In this document: positions 35,601-50,600 of the stretch, in pieces
Layout: each line of letters opens with the position of its first letter
Position numbering within the stretch: position 1 is the stretch's first letter
NCBI GenBank assembly: GCA_030142905.1
Contig: JASJOG010000020.1
Location: 2,037,001-2,101,000 of the forward strand
From: Heliopora coerulea
Taxonomy: Eukaryota; Cnidaria; Anthozoa; Scleralcyonacea; Helioporidae
Length of the DNA stretch: 64,000 nt
Direction: 5' to 3'
Translations under genes and position numbers: made by a program
The notes under the pieces: generated by a model
Database searches by the model: none
What the model saw: only the letters and a program-made list of their open reading frames with translations
Told to the model about the DNA's origin: nothing

Positions 35601-38600
35601 ATATTTGTAAAATGTTATACATACATACATACATACATACATACATACATACATAAATACATGTATGTGCGGTGTTCATGTATTCCGTTTCAACCATTGG
35701 ATTATGCAGTACATATGGTTCGTTATTCATTTTCAGGCTCCATACTTTCTTCCACTACTGCTGTACAAGGTTGAAAGGTGTCTTTCATCGGACTTGAAAC
35801 TGCACATCTTGTATTCCATCCCAAAGCTGGCCACTCACAAGGTAAGCCTCCTAAAACGCTTGAAGGAAACGTTGAAAAAGCTCCCAAAAACCAGCTTTAA
35901 ACCAGACAAGGCACTAAAGTTAATACTTTGCACTTAATACTTTGCACCTGCACTAGTTTCGGAAGGGGGAACTGCAGGGCGTTCTGGATAGCAACCAAAG
36001 CGGTGACCGCTGTAATATCTGCCGACCGAGCTGCAGAAATCGCTGCTGGAAGCTTGGTAACGAGTTTAGTGTAGGTGAAATTCGTACAGTCGGTGAAATG
36101 TTGATGTTAGTAACTGGTATCTATACTGTACTTCTTTCAATAAACATTCTCATTGGTATTGAGTGCAAATTCCAGCTTTAAACTTTTACACCTCGTTCAC
36201 CCCACTGGCATTACCAACACCAATATACGCTAAATTGGAAACCCAGAGAGGAATGTGTACTGAACTCATGAACAAGGTAGGAAGCAGACAGCATGCACAC
36301 AAATGACATGGCCGCAATATCGTTTATCCGAAAAAAGAAGCATTCACATTTTTAGCGTTGTTAACGCGAAAGAACGAAAAAGGGTGAGTCGTTTTATCCC
36401 AGCCTCATTGCACATAAATGCTATGAATTTATGAAAGTTTATGTGACAAAAAATTGAAAGGAAACGGAAAGCAATAGCCAAGAGATACCAACTTGAGATT
36501 TTTTTGGATGCGGATCACGTGGAGGATATCTTTCGTTAAACCGAAATGCCTTCTTTATTTCGTATAACTGGTGTGTAATTTTCTCATTGGTTTATATGCA
36601 GGTATGTGTGACTCCAGTTCTGCGGACATTGCTGGTGCTAAATAACAACGCTGACCTCAAAGCCATTGCTGTCAGATTGATGTTTAAATTATGGCTGTTG
36701 CAACCACGTGTCTACACGTATTTACAAAAAATAATTCAAGAGAAAACATTGTCTTTAAGTCATCAAGCTTGGGTCGAGCTACAGCTTGCCAGGGCTGTAA
36801 CGATCAGAGATATTTGCAGGGAAAGGTGAGGAATAATCTTTTAAACTACTGTTTGAGACTTTCTTTTGCATTCCAATTTTTTATATCTTCGATGGCCACG
36901 TTTTGCACAGAGCAGTGGCCAAATTTAACGGCTGGTTTGAAAAGAGAAAAAGCAAAACAAGATTATCAAAACATTTTCTGGATTGCTTTTGCTATACAGT
37001 TGGTCTGTAATTTAAACAGGAGGGCTAACAATTGCTTCTTTAACAGCCATCTTTAAAGAAGAGTAATCGATATTCAATAATTTTTTTGCTCTTAGACCTA
37101 CCCAGCATGGAGAAGACCTGGTCGGCTTTATTTCCGAAATCATCAACGAGAATTCTCATTCTAATTCTAAAATTCCTACTGTGTTGGTTTGCCTTGCTCT
37201 GGAAGCTTTGCAAGCTTTAGCATCGGCAGAGGTGAGATTGTAGTCTATTTTATTTTCCAATTATGTTCATTAGTTCCTTCGGTAAAGCTGTTTTACTCTA
37301 GGCGCATTTTATGGCGCGAATCGACATTTCTTTGTTTACTTTGAATAGGTTCCTCATAAGCTGCAGTGGAAAGCCTATGAAACAAAAGAAACCTTCGCTT
37401 AGCGCGATAAAATTTCTTGTGGAAAACGTCCTTTAGTCTTTCGGTCGGTCTCTTGCTCACAAATATCTTAGTTACCCAACAAACTTTCATATTTTTTTAC
37501 CAAATGAGTTGTCGCTGTAACGTTGTCAAAATCTTTCCCCAGTTGATTACTTGTGTTCTTAGTTTGTCTTTTAAAATGCGAAAAGATTTGCTGCCGGTGT
37601 AGAGTGAAAGTTAGGGTTTGAATTTAGGTTTAGGGTTTGTGTTAAGACTTTAGGATTTGGGCTATGAATGGGGTCAGAACTCTTTCTTTGCCCGTGGAAA
37701 ATCATCACCACTTTGAAACGTGTGTTTACGCTCTCGAGTCATGATTTTGCCGAACAAAAACTGAACAGGAAATTTCAAAGTCATCAATGATTTAGGCGAG
37801 AAACAAAAATGAAATCAGCACCGAAACCGTGGTTTGGAAATGTGATCTTACTTTACATAAAGTTTCGACAACTTTCAACCATATGTTCTCCTTAAATACC
37901 AATTCGTTTGAAATGTCAAATACGTAATAAGTGAACCACCCGCTCGAAAGGAGGGCCTGATCTGGTATCAGAATACCTTAAAATTGGTTGACCTTTGTTT
38001 ACCAGTGGGACTTGTAAAGTTTGTTCTTCAATAAAGTGTTTAGTTAACATTCATAACTAATTTTGGTGAACAAAGGGTTAAAAAGCTCCTATCGTTTCGT
38101 TTTTTTAACAAACTTCTCGGTGTTTTGATATCACATGAAACACTCTTTGTTGTTTACGCTATATTACGTCAAACTTTTATTAGACAGATTGATAATGCTT
38201 CAGTTTGTCAAGGCTTTTCCTATCAATAATTTTCATAACTTTTTCTTTTTATGGTCTTAGGTTGTTGATCTCGTGTCAGCTTGGACAGCCTTAAAGAATG
38301 AGCTGGAACACAATCAACATCCTCTAGTTGTGCAAGCTGTTTGCGATTTGTTCTCTGTCGTTCCTGCAGTGGCGGTGAATTCTCAAGAATACGAGGTACA
38401 ACCCTGGGATAATACTTTACCGTGTAGAAATATGTGTATGTAATACACATACATATTTATGTATAATCTATTTATATATGTATATACATATTAAGAAAAC
38501 AAGAATGAACACTATTTGACAAACAACGCCAGAATATCTGCTCCGCTATAAACAAGCTTCTTCTTTGCTTGTTTTAGTTTTTCTTTAGAAGAATGAACTT

Positions 38601-41600
38601 ATAAGGATATTGAATGGATGTAGAAATGTTCGGGTAAAATTCAATAAAAAATGTGATTAGAAAAAATGATTTATTGAGAACGAAAATAAACAACTTTAGC
38701 CATAATTCTTCAGTGAATGAACCGTGAGCAGCCAACACTGCAGGTTTCTGACTGCCGGCGGACCAACCAAAACGCTCAATTGTTAAAATGAATCGATTAG
38801 CCATGTAGCAAGTTGAAATAATGGTATTCTAGTTACACCAAATTTTATTGGATCTGAACACCGGGTCAAAATTAAAATTAATTTCTTTAAAATTTCATTT
38901 CAGACATTTAAGGAGTACGTATTGACGTACCTGTGGAGATATACTCAGCATGAGGTATACACAAAGAAATTATTCCCTCGCGTTTTTTTCATATTTTCCC
39001 CCCTCACATTAGGGGCGAGATAACCTATTTTGCTTGCAGAGGTGTTGAACAACATTTCCCTGAACATTCTGCCTTTTTAAAAACTGCCCAAGTCATATTC
39101 TTCATGGATTCAGACAGCACAGCTACCAATGCACGTGTCTCTCACCTCTGCGACTAGGGTTCATGCGACTTTGGTCACATGTGAGAAGAATGTTGTCCAG
39201 TTTGACTCTACCAAGCATTGCAGGTTTTCTCCGGGTACTCTGGTTTCCTCCGATAGTAACACTGGACCCGTGAGGGATGGCCCTTACTGGACCTCAAGGG
39301 AGAACAGCACAGGCAGCTGATAGGATTATCCAGTATAAATATAGGCATTTACCTTTAACTTTGCCTTATCTTTTACCGCTCACCAAACAAACATTAAATA
39401 ACTGTAAACTCAAATTAGATATCCTTTTTGCTGATATTTTTGTTGCCCTTTGACCTCGGGTCCCTCGTAGAAATAAGTAAATAGAAACACAGGACTAGTC
39501 TTGCCGGAAATCTATCGGTTTTCCCAAATTTTACTCACACACACACACACACACACACCCCCGGCATGCCCCTTTCCGTCTCACATTCACGTACATCTCG
39601 TTCTGTCTTGTAATTTTAGAACGCAGCCGTTTGCAACGCAGCTTTGAACTCTTTAGCGAAGTTTAATGCCTCAGATTTCCAGCTCCGATTTCTTCCTAAC
39701 CAAGTAAGTAATCTTATGATGTTACCCACGTTAAGATCTCGAACAGCAAAACATAGCGTGAAAGCAGAGTAGCATGATGTAAATATAGTCAGTCTCATGA
39801 TACAGCACAAAACAGTAGCTGTGTGACTTGCGGTGCATCAGATGACACGATTCCTAACATAAGAGGCTGTTTACATGACGCAGGCTCGAAATCTGAATTC
39901 GACAAATCCTGACTTTCGAATGACTTGAAATGTTAATTAGTTAAGATCCATACCAGGTAAATATCCCTTAATTATTTACACGAAGCAGATTGACTTGAAT
40001 GTAGCGGGTCGAGGAGTTAGTCGGGAACGAGTTGAAGGATTGACTTAATATTTGAAGGCAAAGGAAACCCACCTGCTTATTCGAGCGGCCGAGTTTTTTA
40101 ATCGCCTTGACATTTTAATCCGACCTCATGTGACCAGCTATTAGAATACATGACCTTATGGAGTGGGGTATGGTATGATATGGTACAGTATGGTATGGTG
40201 CGATGTGATGTGATATGCGTGGTGTGGTGTGATGTATTGTAGTGTAATGTGCTATGGTGTGATGTGATGTAACGTAGTATCATGTGATGTGGTGTGATGT
40301 GATGTAACGTAGTGTGATAACGTGAGGTGGGATGTGATATGTTTTGGTTTCGTGTGGTGAGATGTGGAAGGATGTGTGTGGTGTGTTTCATGGTGAGATG
40401 TGATAGATGATGCGATATAAACTGATGTGATGTGATAAAACCTGATATAATCAAGATATATGAATAGCGAGTAATATGTATTCTTGTTGTTCGCCCAAAT
40501 ACATAATCCTACATATATGATATATGTTATGGTATATATATTTGATACATGATATATGACATATGGTGTATGACTTGATATGATTTATGATATAATATGA
40601 TATGGCATATGGTTTATGTATGACACGATGTGTATGACCTGTTACTATGCAGCATGACGTGATGGGATGGGATGAGAATATGCTATGAGACATTGTATGC
40701 ACATAACTGTAAATTTGGTATTTGTCATATTTCTCATAGATCAGCAAACCCATTATCGAACACCTCAAAAGTACTCCTAAAATCAAACGCATGAGAGAAG
40801 AAAAAGAAGATGGTGAAGAAATTGATTTCAGCAGTTATCCTTTGCCTGCTTATTTTTACGTTGAACTGCTGCAGATAATCCCTATCATTGCCCACCCAGG
40901 TAACAAAAGGTTGGTTTTGCTAGTTCGAAATAAAGACGAAGGGTGGGGAAAAATAAGAAATGGAATAACTGGAAAGGAAAGAGAATGAGAAAAAGTAAAA
41001 ACATATTAAGAGAAGAAAGAAAGAATGAAAAATAGCGAAAATCCTTCGTAATTACCTTTGCTTTTCTGTTTTTGCCACAGCGTGTGAAGAGTTTCTTAAG
41101 AACCTCGTACATCACGAAATCTCTCAGTTACCCAGGGGGCTGACACACAAATTAGTAAAGCGCGTGGAAACACCAGAATCCAAAGCCATGACAATGGTTC
41201 CTGTATTCCTGAAAGAGCAATATAAGAAATGTAAACAACCTTTATTGATTCAAAACTTAGCAGGTAGGAGTTCACCTAACCTTTTCAGCTGTAGTGATTA
41301 GATGTGGGAGCCACAAGCATTTTGGTTTTCAATACGTAAGCCGAAGTCCAGGCACGCTACTAGTCAAAGTAACAAACACGTTTACCTGTCGTCGGTCATT
41401 CATCATCTTCTTGGGTGATCAACCGTTGACCGAAGGCTCCTTCAAGACCTACATCATATTTCCATTGTACGACGTCTATCTCACCAAGCAACTTTTTATA
41501 TTTGTTTCTCTTTGACCTGTCCCAATCACGCTGTGTTTGTGCAGGCCATACCAGTACCCGAATATAAAAACATCAGGCTGTTGATTTCATATGTTGTGCT

Positions 41601-44600
41601 TATATTTGCTCCCACATGTTGTTTAGCTGGATGAATTTTGAAATGTATTCTCTAAACCAGTGGTTCTCAACCTTTTTTGGATAAACGTCCACCTGCCTCA
41701 TACTGAAATCTCTTGCCGTCCCCTACTTAGCTAACTCAATCCCAGTTCTCTGTCTAAGCCAGCGCCCAACCCCTGAGCAATACCGAACTGAATAACCGTA
41801 ATATACAGTTACTCAGTTCGGTATTGCCGAGTTAGCATTAGATTTTAACACTCAATGACTGCCAGAAACCTAAAGATACTGTGGTGGTGAGGCTGGCGAA
41901 CGCTCATCATTTTCACCATAACGCCCTCTCTCTGTTTCCTTGCTCCCATCGCCCTACGACATTCTCTGAACGCCCGCTGGGGAGTGGTACCACCCCCGTC
42001 GAGGAACGCTGCTCAAACGGCTCGATAATTTCGATTGTTTATAATGGGATCTGCTCTCGATGCTGCTTTTCATTTGTTCTAGCATCTCTTCTGTTTTGCT
42101 ACGAGCTGCAAGTGGAAAAGAGAGGGGGTAAAGTTGTTAGAAGCCAGGTGGTAAACAATGCTAGATCATACCAACAAATGATAAACCGTCTGGTACACGA
42201 GGTAAAGATGATTTACTGAACATTCTGGTACGTTAATATGATACATTAACTGCCTATGACAATACTGTAATCACAGATATATTCCTTCCTTCCTTCCTTC
42301 CCTCTTTCCTTCTCTTCCTTCCCTTCTTTCCCTTCCTTCCCTCCCTCCCTCCCTCCCTTCCTTTCCTTTCCTTTCCTTTCCTCCTTCCTTCCCTCCCTCC
42401 CTCCCTCCCTCCCTCACTTCCTTTCCTTTCCTTTCCTTTCCTTCCCTCCCTCCCTCCCTCCCTCCCTCCCTCCCTCACTTCCTTTCCTTTCCTTCCCTCC
42501 CTTCCTTCCATCCTTTCCTTCCATCCATTCCTTCCCTACCCCCTTTTACTTGTTCCATTCTCACCTCGAAACCTTAGAGCTTGTTTGGTAACAAGTGAGC
42601 CTTCTTTGGCCATTTCAGGTTCCAGTACAATCTTCCGAATGGCGCCGCAATGTGGATACATGTCATGGCTGGACAGTTTTTATGACGAGAGTTTTCAATG
42701 CAAGTTTAGAGGTAACAATATCTGTTTGACTTTGGAAAACTGTTCATTCTTTCTGCGTTACTATGCATTCTTATCCATTTGCTGTCTGCTTAGCTTGCAA
42801 AATTGCCACTTTCCGGATACATACCATCGCTTGGACAAAATAGATTCTTGTCACTAGTTTATTCATAATAAGATTGCGTGTTGGGAATAAAATGAAAGCC
42901 ACTTCTTTACACGATTTGTCGGGTTGTTACTTTCTGAACATATAATGAAAAAATTACTCTGATTTTCGAAAGGCATAATTTTCGAAGTTCACAGACAATC
43001 TTTACCTTATGTTAGGGACGCCGAGCAGAATTGGCCATCCAAAAAGACCGCGGGCGTATTAGCGAAGAGGAACATAGTTCTCAGCTGCAGGATTCCTGGT
43101 TACGGTAAAAACGAAACTCGTTTATTTTAAGTGTTTTCTTATTTCTTTTTAATGGTTTTTGTTTCTTTTTCAGGGTTAGAGATGAACTCTCAGACCAATT
43201 AAAGAAGGCATCAAAGTGAGAATGTTTAGAAATAACAACAACTATGATGATGATGATGATGATGATAATATAATGATAATTCCGTATAATTACAACAAAA
43301 GTTATAATAATAATAATTCCACAAGTCCCCTGAACTGTGCAATATCTAGTTACCGCTATAATGATGTTAACGATAAATAACAGTTAAATGTGACTTTCAA
43401 CAATATTGGACAGCTTTTTTGGGGACAGGTCAAATCATTGACCTCGAAGGAACGTGAAATTTCTTGGTTTGGTTTAAAATTGTGAACCCTTGGGTTTTCA
43501 TACACTTGTATTCAAGCAACACCTTCAGCAAGTATTTTTCTGATATCTTTGCAGAGGTAGCCATGTCATGCAAGGTAATTCAGTTTTAGCTTTGGCTGGT
43601 TTAGCAAACGCTGTCTTCAGATATCGGAGTTCTGTTGAATCTAACTCAAACGGAAAGGAAGCAACAGCAGCTAGCTTCAAAGAACAAAAATATAAACCCA
43701 TTCAAGAGTGGATTGATGCTGTTGCAGACACCTTATTAGTTATCCTCGATGGAAATCTTAAGACGATTGGGTCCCCACTGAATTGGTGTCAGCAGGTTCG
43801 GTCTCTTCTCTATAATCTATAGCTTTTTAAATTTTATAGGCAGTGGTTTTATTGAATGATAGATGAACATTTGTCAAGCTCTATCCTCAGGAAAACGATT
43901 TTTGAGCCCCAGACGGGGATCATAGTGTACAATTTGATTATGTCGAACTTGCACCTTGGCTCACCATCTGAGTGTTGGTAGCTCAATGGTTAGAGCGTCT
44001 CACCGGTCATCAGAAGGTTGCGAGTTTGATCTCCGTCTGGAGCTCAGAAATCGTTTCTCTGAGGAGAAAGCTTGACAAACGTCCATCAATCATTCAAGCT
44101 ATCTCCAAGCTCCCACATTTCCAAGATATATTTCTCAGTGGTTTTCTCTTAGGCTTCTAAAAATTCTTTCTACTTCGTGCTTCGCATCAGTTTCACTATT
44201 TGTATTATGTTCTTCTTTGTACTGTATTGCATGTGTTTTAAATTTCTCAGCTAATATTGAATTTGAAGTTTCATCTTTTATGTATTATCATTTATATTGT
44301 TGTTGTTCCATAATAGTGATTTAAGTCTCCTGGAAAAATTATCATCACCGTCATAATCATAATTATTATATTCATCGTTATCATTATAATACATTATAAT
44401 CACCATCATCATTATCATCATATCATCGTCACAATCATTATTAGTATCGGTGATCATACGTCATCTCGTTCAAGGTGAAATTAATTTGGACGATTGTGTT
44501 TTTCAAAGAGCCCAAAACGGAGTGATCCCCTCGCGAATACGATTTCTCATGTTTAGATGTCACAAACGTGTCCAATTACTTCAAACTTGAATTGGAAACT

Positions 44601-47600
44601 GCATGATTGCCCTTCAATAATTTACATGACTTAAGCTAGCAGGAAGTTAGTTCCTTTTAAATAGTTAACAATAGTTCTCGACAATTAGTGAAAACAACGA
44701 AGTTATTTTGACTTTTTTTGCTAGATGTCGTCTTTTACAACGTCTTCCAGTTCCGTTTTGGCTCGCGCGTGCGCCGCACTTGGAATGTCGCAAGTGGCGC
44801 CTGCGTTACTGGCCGGAGAACTGGAACGAATTCAGCAAGTTTTTAAAGCCCTTCAAGTTAGGATTCCCGGGAAAGCAAAGTATGTGTGGATTAGCAGTGT
44901 TGGATAGAGTGTGGTGTAATTGAAGGGCAAGGTTTGTGTGGGAGTGGAGTGAAATTTACGGCCCGATTGAAGTTGGGATACGTGTGTAAGAGTGAAGTTT
45001 AGAGTTGTGGGGATCAGAGGAAAGCTAGATAAGGATGAAAGTGTGGATAAGGGTAAGGGAAAGGGAACGGGTAAAATCACGGTTAAAATAAGGCTAAGGA
45101 CTGAGTTAGGGTGTGAGTAAGGGTACATGGTAAGTGTATAAAGCCGCGGATAGAAGTAAGGCTAAGGATTGGGGCGTGGGTAAGCGGTTAGGGTAAGGTC
45201 ACGAATAGAAGTGTGGCTTATGATTGGAGTGAGGGTAAGGGTGAGGGTAGATGTAAACATAAACCTGACGGTAAAAATAAGAGTCATGGTGGGGATGAAG
45301 CTCAGGGCTAGGAGGAGGGTTAATGTAAGAATCAAGTAAATGCAAAGGTGTGCCTACGACTAATCCAAGAGGATGAGGATTACGTAAGAGTATGTTCCAA
45401 GATAATGGCATTGGCTGTGGTCAATCAAGGCACGAGAATAAAGATCAGTGTAAATGAATGGAACAATGAATGAAGTTGACAGGAAATGGATGAGCTAACG
45501 TGGCTTAGTGTGCCCGGATAAGCAAGTTGGGGTAAAGGGAAATGTAACCGATGGAGTGAAAGTAAAGTACACTAGGGTGAAGGTGAGGGGAAGGATGATT
45601 GTTATGGGGCAAATGAAGGCAGGGCGAGCTGAAAGTATAAATAAGGTTGGAAGGAAAAGTTGTGGTTTGTGCAGTAAGGGTGAGAATGTTGCAGTGGTAA
45701 TTAGAAAGTCCCAGTGAGGTAATAAACAAGGTGGCTGGATTCAATGGAATTGATACGAACGAGAAGGTAGATGAGTATGAGGTTGTTGGCTAAGTTAGTT
45801 TATCTACCATGTTTGTCCATTTTGTGTACTTCCATGAACCAGGGCTGGTAATTCGTCCGTTATTCAAACACACTGTGCTTTGGGGATGGGTTTACTTTTA
45901 AAGCAACTGTATCCAGAAGATATTAGGTAAGAAATTATTTAAAAGTTAATCCTAGGGCTTGAGTAGTATTAGCTTAGTCTAATTATGCTTTCACAATTTT
46001 TCAACTGTGTTTTGAGTGATGACATATCATACTCCACATCTCCTTACTTTCTTTTTCTGTTGCTTTCATACATTTTCAGTGACTTCTTTGGACATGAGGT
46101 AATTATAATAACTTTTGTTGTTTTGGTTAACAAATTTGCTTTTAAAAGTTTATGAAAGTCTATGCGAAGTGCTTAGGACAGAGCTGCCTTGATTCAACTC
46201 ACGGGCGAAACTACAGCTTAACTTTAAATTTATGGAAAACATAGAATTTTTCATTTTCGATGAAGTCATTATGACATCACAGAATCACACGTCATTGCAA
46301 GTTATCACAGGTATTCATTCAAACCGTAAATCTCTCCAGGTACACATGCAGATTTCTACCTTCTATTTTTTACCAGAACGCTTACTCCAGATCCAATTCT
46401 ATTTAGGGTCACATGCTGATGGCCAAAGGTCTCGACGCACTTGAGATGGTGGCACTGTCCCATGAATCAGACAACGCGTAAGGGAGGAATCAGTTTACGT
46501 GTAAGCGTCCTCTCTGAAAAATTGTTCAGTTTTAATACGATTGTTTTCTTGAACATCGTGTTCGTGTAGAGAGGGTGCAATTTATGGCCTTGGTTTGTCT
46601 CTGACGTCGCTCTGTAAAGACACCGCTGTTCCAGCCAAACTGCACGCTCAAACTACGTACCACCAGATAGCCGAATTTCACAAGAGACAAGGAAATGAAG
46701 AAAATGGCAAATTACAGGTATAATATGGCAGCGTACATCTTTGCTTTACTCTTATGATTCACTGACTACTTGGTCTATCTGTTGACCTAGTTGTTATTGA
46801 TCATTTTGTGTTTTTCTTTGTGTTTCGTTGCTTCATGTGATAGTTCGACCCTTTTTGGTGAATATTAATTCTTACCGCTTTTTTTTTTTTTTTTTTTTTT
46901 TGACTTTTTAGGCTTTTTCTCTGGCCATAGCCTACTCTACAGTCACTTTGTTTAGTACAGGTCTTCTGAACGCTGAGTCCGTTCATAAAACTACAATTGA
47001 TATGGAAAAACTAGTTGAGAGGTTGGCGCAGGTATTTAAAGAAACCCTGTAGCCTAACTTGTTTTTTTTTTGCCCAACGTAATATTATTTTGGAGAATGT
47101 CACGATTGAAAAATCGAAAACAAATCAACGTTCCCATGGAGATACAAAAACATGAGTGAGAGCTTGGAGAACGACGTATGCCTTTTTGAGTCCTCCCAAC
47201 CTTCTTCAAGTTTCTTTACAACCTTATAGCATCATGCAAAAAAATTTTCTTTTTTTTTCCATTATAAATTAACCCGTCGAAAGCAACCACAACAAAGCCA
47301 CACAAAAACAAGTGACACTTCCACAAAAATTCAAACCAGTCTACGACAACTTGTTTAATATTTACAGAAGTTTTTATATTTGTGTTGCTGATGAACAGGA
47401 TCGTGATTTGGCTTCAGCGTTCGGTCTCTTGGTTCATGGCTTGAAGGTTTCTGGTTTAAATCGTGTGGAGGATTTGTTCAATAAGTGGGCGAAACATTGG
47501 GAATCTATTGCATTGAATCAGGTACGTTTCCCTTATCATACAGGCACCAAATAGACCCAGGGAGGGTATTAGGGCTAAAACCTGCGTGGTTGGACGTTAG

Positions 47601-50600
47601 GCGAACTGGACAGCTTACTGACAAACATTTGGCCGACGTGTCGATTGACCGAGCAGAGTTTGGGTCTTCAAATATTCCATCGACAAAAGAAAGGTTTTGA
47701 TTTCACATAATAAGCAAGTTGATGTTTATTCGTGTTTTATGTATAGGTAAATAGATTTTTATTGACTCAGTCCCCCTTTAAATTTTTAAGAAATATATTG
47801 ACTAAAATTGGAATTATCTTTTGGCTAAAGTCACGTATATTTTCTCAGTCATGCCAGATATCACCAGAGCAGCATTTAGCAATAGTTATGTTTACCTAAT
47901 AAATGGGACCACGCAAACAGAGCATTTGTCTTGTGAAATCCTAACTAGCGTTAAAGCGTAATAACAGCTAACAAAGTCATGTTCTAACTATATTCTTGTT
48001 TTTATTTCAGTCGCTTTCCGCGAGCATTCGGGATGCAGCAGTCAGTGGTCTTTCAGCTCTCCTCGGCTCAGAACAAACTTTCACTGCGGTGAGATCTGTG
48101 GCTAAAATATTTCAAAGCCCTTTTACCAGGAATTCCATTGATACATTTATTTTATTCGGTCGGGTTTTCTTTTTTTCTTCATTCTTTTTGTTTAGTTCAT
48201 TTCGGTATTTTAAATTTGGCAGTGCCCAGAACATTTCTTTGTATTTACAATTGCATGATTTACATTAATATCACTGTATCTTTAAGCAGATTGATTCACC
48301 GGTCGGTTTAAGATCATTCGTGGAAGATGGAGTGAAGATCTTAAAACAGGTAAAGTGAAGCCGCGTAAAAGGTTTAATTAGTACTGGGTCATATTTCTTT
48401 GAACATTTTTCTTTGAAGCGTTGTATAATCTAGTTTTCTCAAATATGATTATTGTGTGGTTTTTTCCCCTCCCTATTGAGGCTGTAATCACGAAATTATA
48501 TATGACATTATCCGATATGGTACAACAGTTGGATCGTATCGTCAATACTGGTATGTCGGGAATAGTGATCCTTCAATCTGTCTTTCTCAACAGTTATTAC
48601 AATCGTCTTCTGACCTCACGTTGTGTGGAAATGTTTCGTGGCTTCTTGGCCGCCTCTGTCTAGCCAGAAAGAGTTCGTTGAACAACCAAACAACAGGTAC
48701 ACTAACTATTGTTAAGTTTTTTTGTCTTGTCTATTTTCTTGATTAAATTATGTTTACGTTTATGTTTCTGTTATATGTTAATGTTTACAAGTTCCAGATA
48801 ATCTTGGTTACCTTGGTGAAGACAGTGCCCTTAACTTTCTGGTTGATGTTCTGATAAAATTTGGAAAAACAGGTGACGTTGTTTGAATTGTTGCTGTATC
48901 GTTTTTATTTTTTGATTTAATCTTTCACTTGTTTGACAACCTGGTAGGCTATTTCGTTCGGTTAATCTATAAACCTATTTATTTTCTTACGTTTTAATTG
49001 TTCCTCGATCGTCCTAATCAAATGAAAACTTATATTCCCACGAATTCATCTGACGTTCAAACCCATCGTGTATCGCTTCCAGATACTCGTGTGTCAAGTA
49101 AAGATATCGAGGTGATAAATACAATACTCCGTGTGCTCGCTGAAGGTCCTAAAGATCCTCTTCCTCCTCTGAACTGGATGAATGTTTTGCTTCCATTAGT
49201 GAAAATTGACTTTGGTAAGTACGTTATATGAACCAAGGCATTCAGTATTTTACTAGACTGAGGGATTGGAACTCAGCATCATTGCTGTTTTTTGTCATTG
49301 TATTTCTTATTCACAGGCAGTACAACAACCGGGCTCTGCCTGGATTTTGCTCTTAATTCAACGTCTCCAACAGCAACTGGCGCCTTCCTTCCGAGTTGGT
49401 TGTCACCTTCTGTCATCACGAATCTTGGAGTAACTAAGGAAATCTTTTGCATTTCTCATAGTCTAATTTTTGGGCTCGTGTTTGCGATTGCATTTGTGTT
49501 TGTGTTCGTGCTCGCGTTCGTACTTGTATTCCTAACTTTGTTGGTTATCGTTTCGTGTTCGTACTTACTTTAGTGTTCGTATAATCGAATTCGTGTTCAT
49601 TCCTGTGATCGTGTTGGAGTCCGTGTCGTTGCATATGTTCGGATTCATATTCATGTTCTAGTTTGTCTTTTCTGCTCGTGCTGGTCTTCCTTTTGTCTAT
49701 CATTTGTGTGCGGATTTGCTCTTATATTTTCACTCCTGTTCGTACATTTTGTTTTTCCTTTCCATTTTTTGCTTCTAAACTGAGATTTTGTACATTTCTT
49801 TTAATGGATTAGAAGGATAGTAAAATTCGCTTGTATTCGTCTCTGGGTCAACTTGTGCGTGTATTGTCGGCAAAAAAAGCCAAAGAAATCCTTGAAATTG
49901 CAACGAAACTATTCTCTTACAACGAGGTACTGTATTATCGGCAACCTTTCCTTGTTCGTCCATAGAGGCGTTATACCGTCTTTTGATTTCCTTCTTTCCT
50001 TTTTTTTATTCTTGAAGCTTGCTGTTTCGTAATCTTTCAATTCTCTCACTTTCTTTTTTTGTTAAGACCTGATTAAGCGAAAATAAAGCGGTAGAGTCGT
50101 AAGTTTCATTAGCTTCCATCCATGTTTTAGCGTGGACGAACGTCGAATTCCCAGAATGTCAGATTAAAAATTTTTTGCATAATATTTCCCAGCGGAAATT
50201 ATTGGACCTCACAGGGAAAGATTATTTGTGTTTTTGACTCCGTTGCTCACATGCCTCTTTGTCCTTATGTTGGTTGGGCTGTTGTCTTTGTTGCCCAATT
50301 CTCTTCGCGTTGCCTTTAAAAACTTGGAAAGATAGTCAACGTTTAGTGCATCGTCCATCATTTTCATGAAACTTCCTACTGACAATGACTCACCCGATTT
50401 GCTTTAAATTTTACCTCTAAAACGACGTCAATCAAAGGAATGTTGCGCAATTCTTGTTTGTTTAATCTGGTAAAACTTTTTTCCACTAGTGACTTCTTCT
50501 CTGCTATTGTAAATTTTATTTAGATCGATACAACACTTGCGGAAGCTATCATTGCCGGTCTTCATACTGTACTGACTGTGACAGATCTTCCTGAATCAAT

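Noticed and set aside
37590..37680. Telomere-like TTTAGGG words
   Set aside because: Only a few irregular copies in an intron; no ordered array.
40098..40454. His/Thr/Ser-rich frame on the minus strand
   Set aside because: It is a translation of the degenerate GTGATG array.
42254..42511. 85-residue Gly/Arg/Lys/Glu frame on the minus strand
   Set aside because: It is a translation of the C/T tract and has no other support.
43970..44045. Hammerhead ribozyme (CTGATGA on the minus strand of the tRNA-like element)
   Set aside because: The motif arises from TCATCAG in the anticodon arm; no GAAA core or three-helix arrangement follows, and the 16-17 kb units lack it.
44725..44727. ATG at the start of FOCAD exon 26 as a translation start
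   Set aside because: The exon is internal by phase and homology.
48421..48593. Additional FOCAD exon in intron 34
   Set aside because: An open frame exists, but it aligns to nothing in FOCAD, and exons 34 and 35 join in frame without it.
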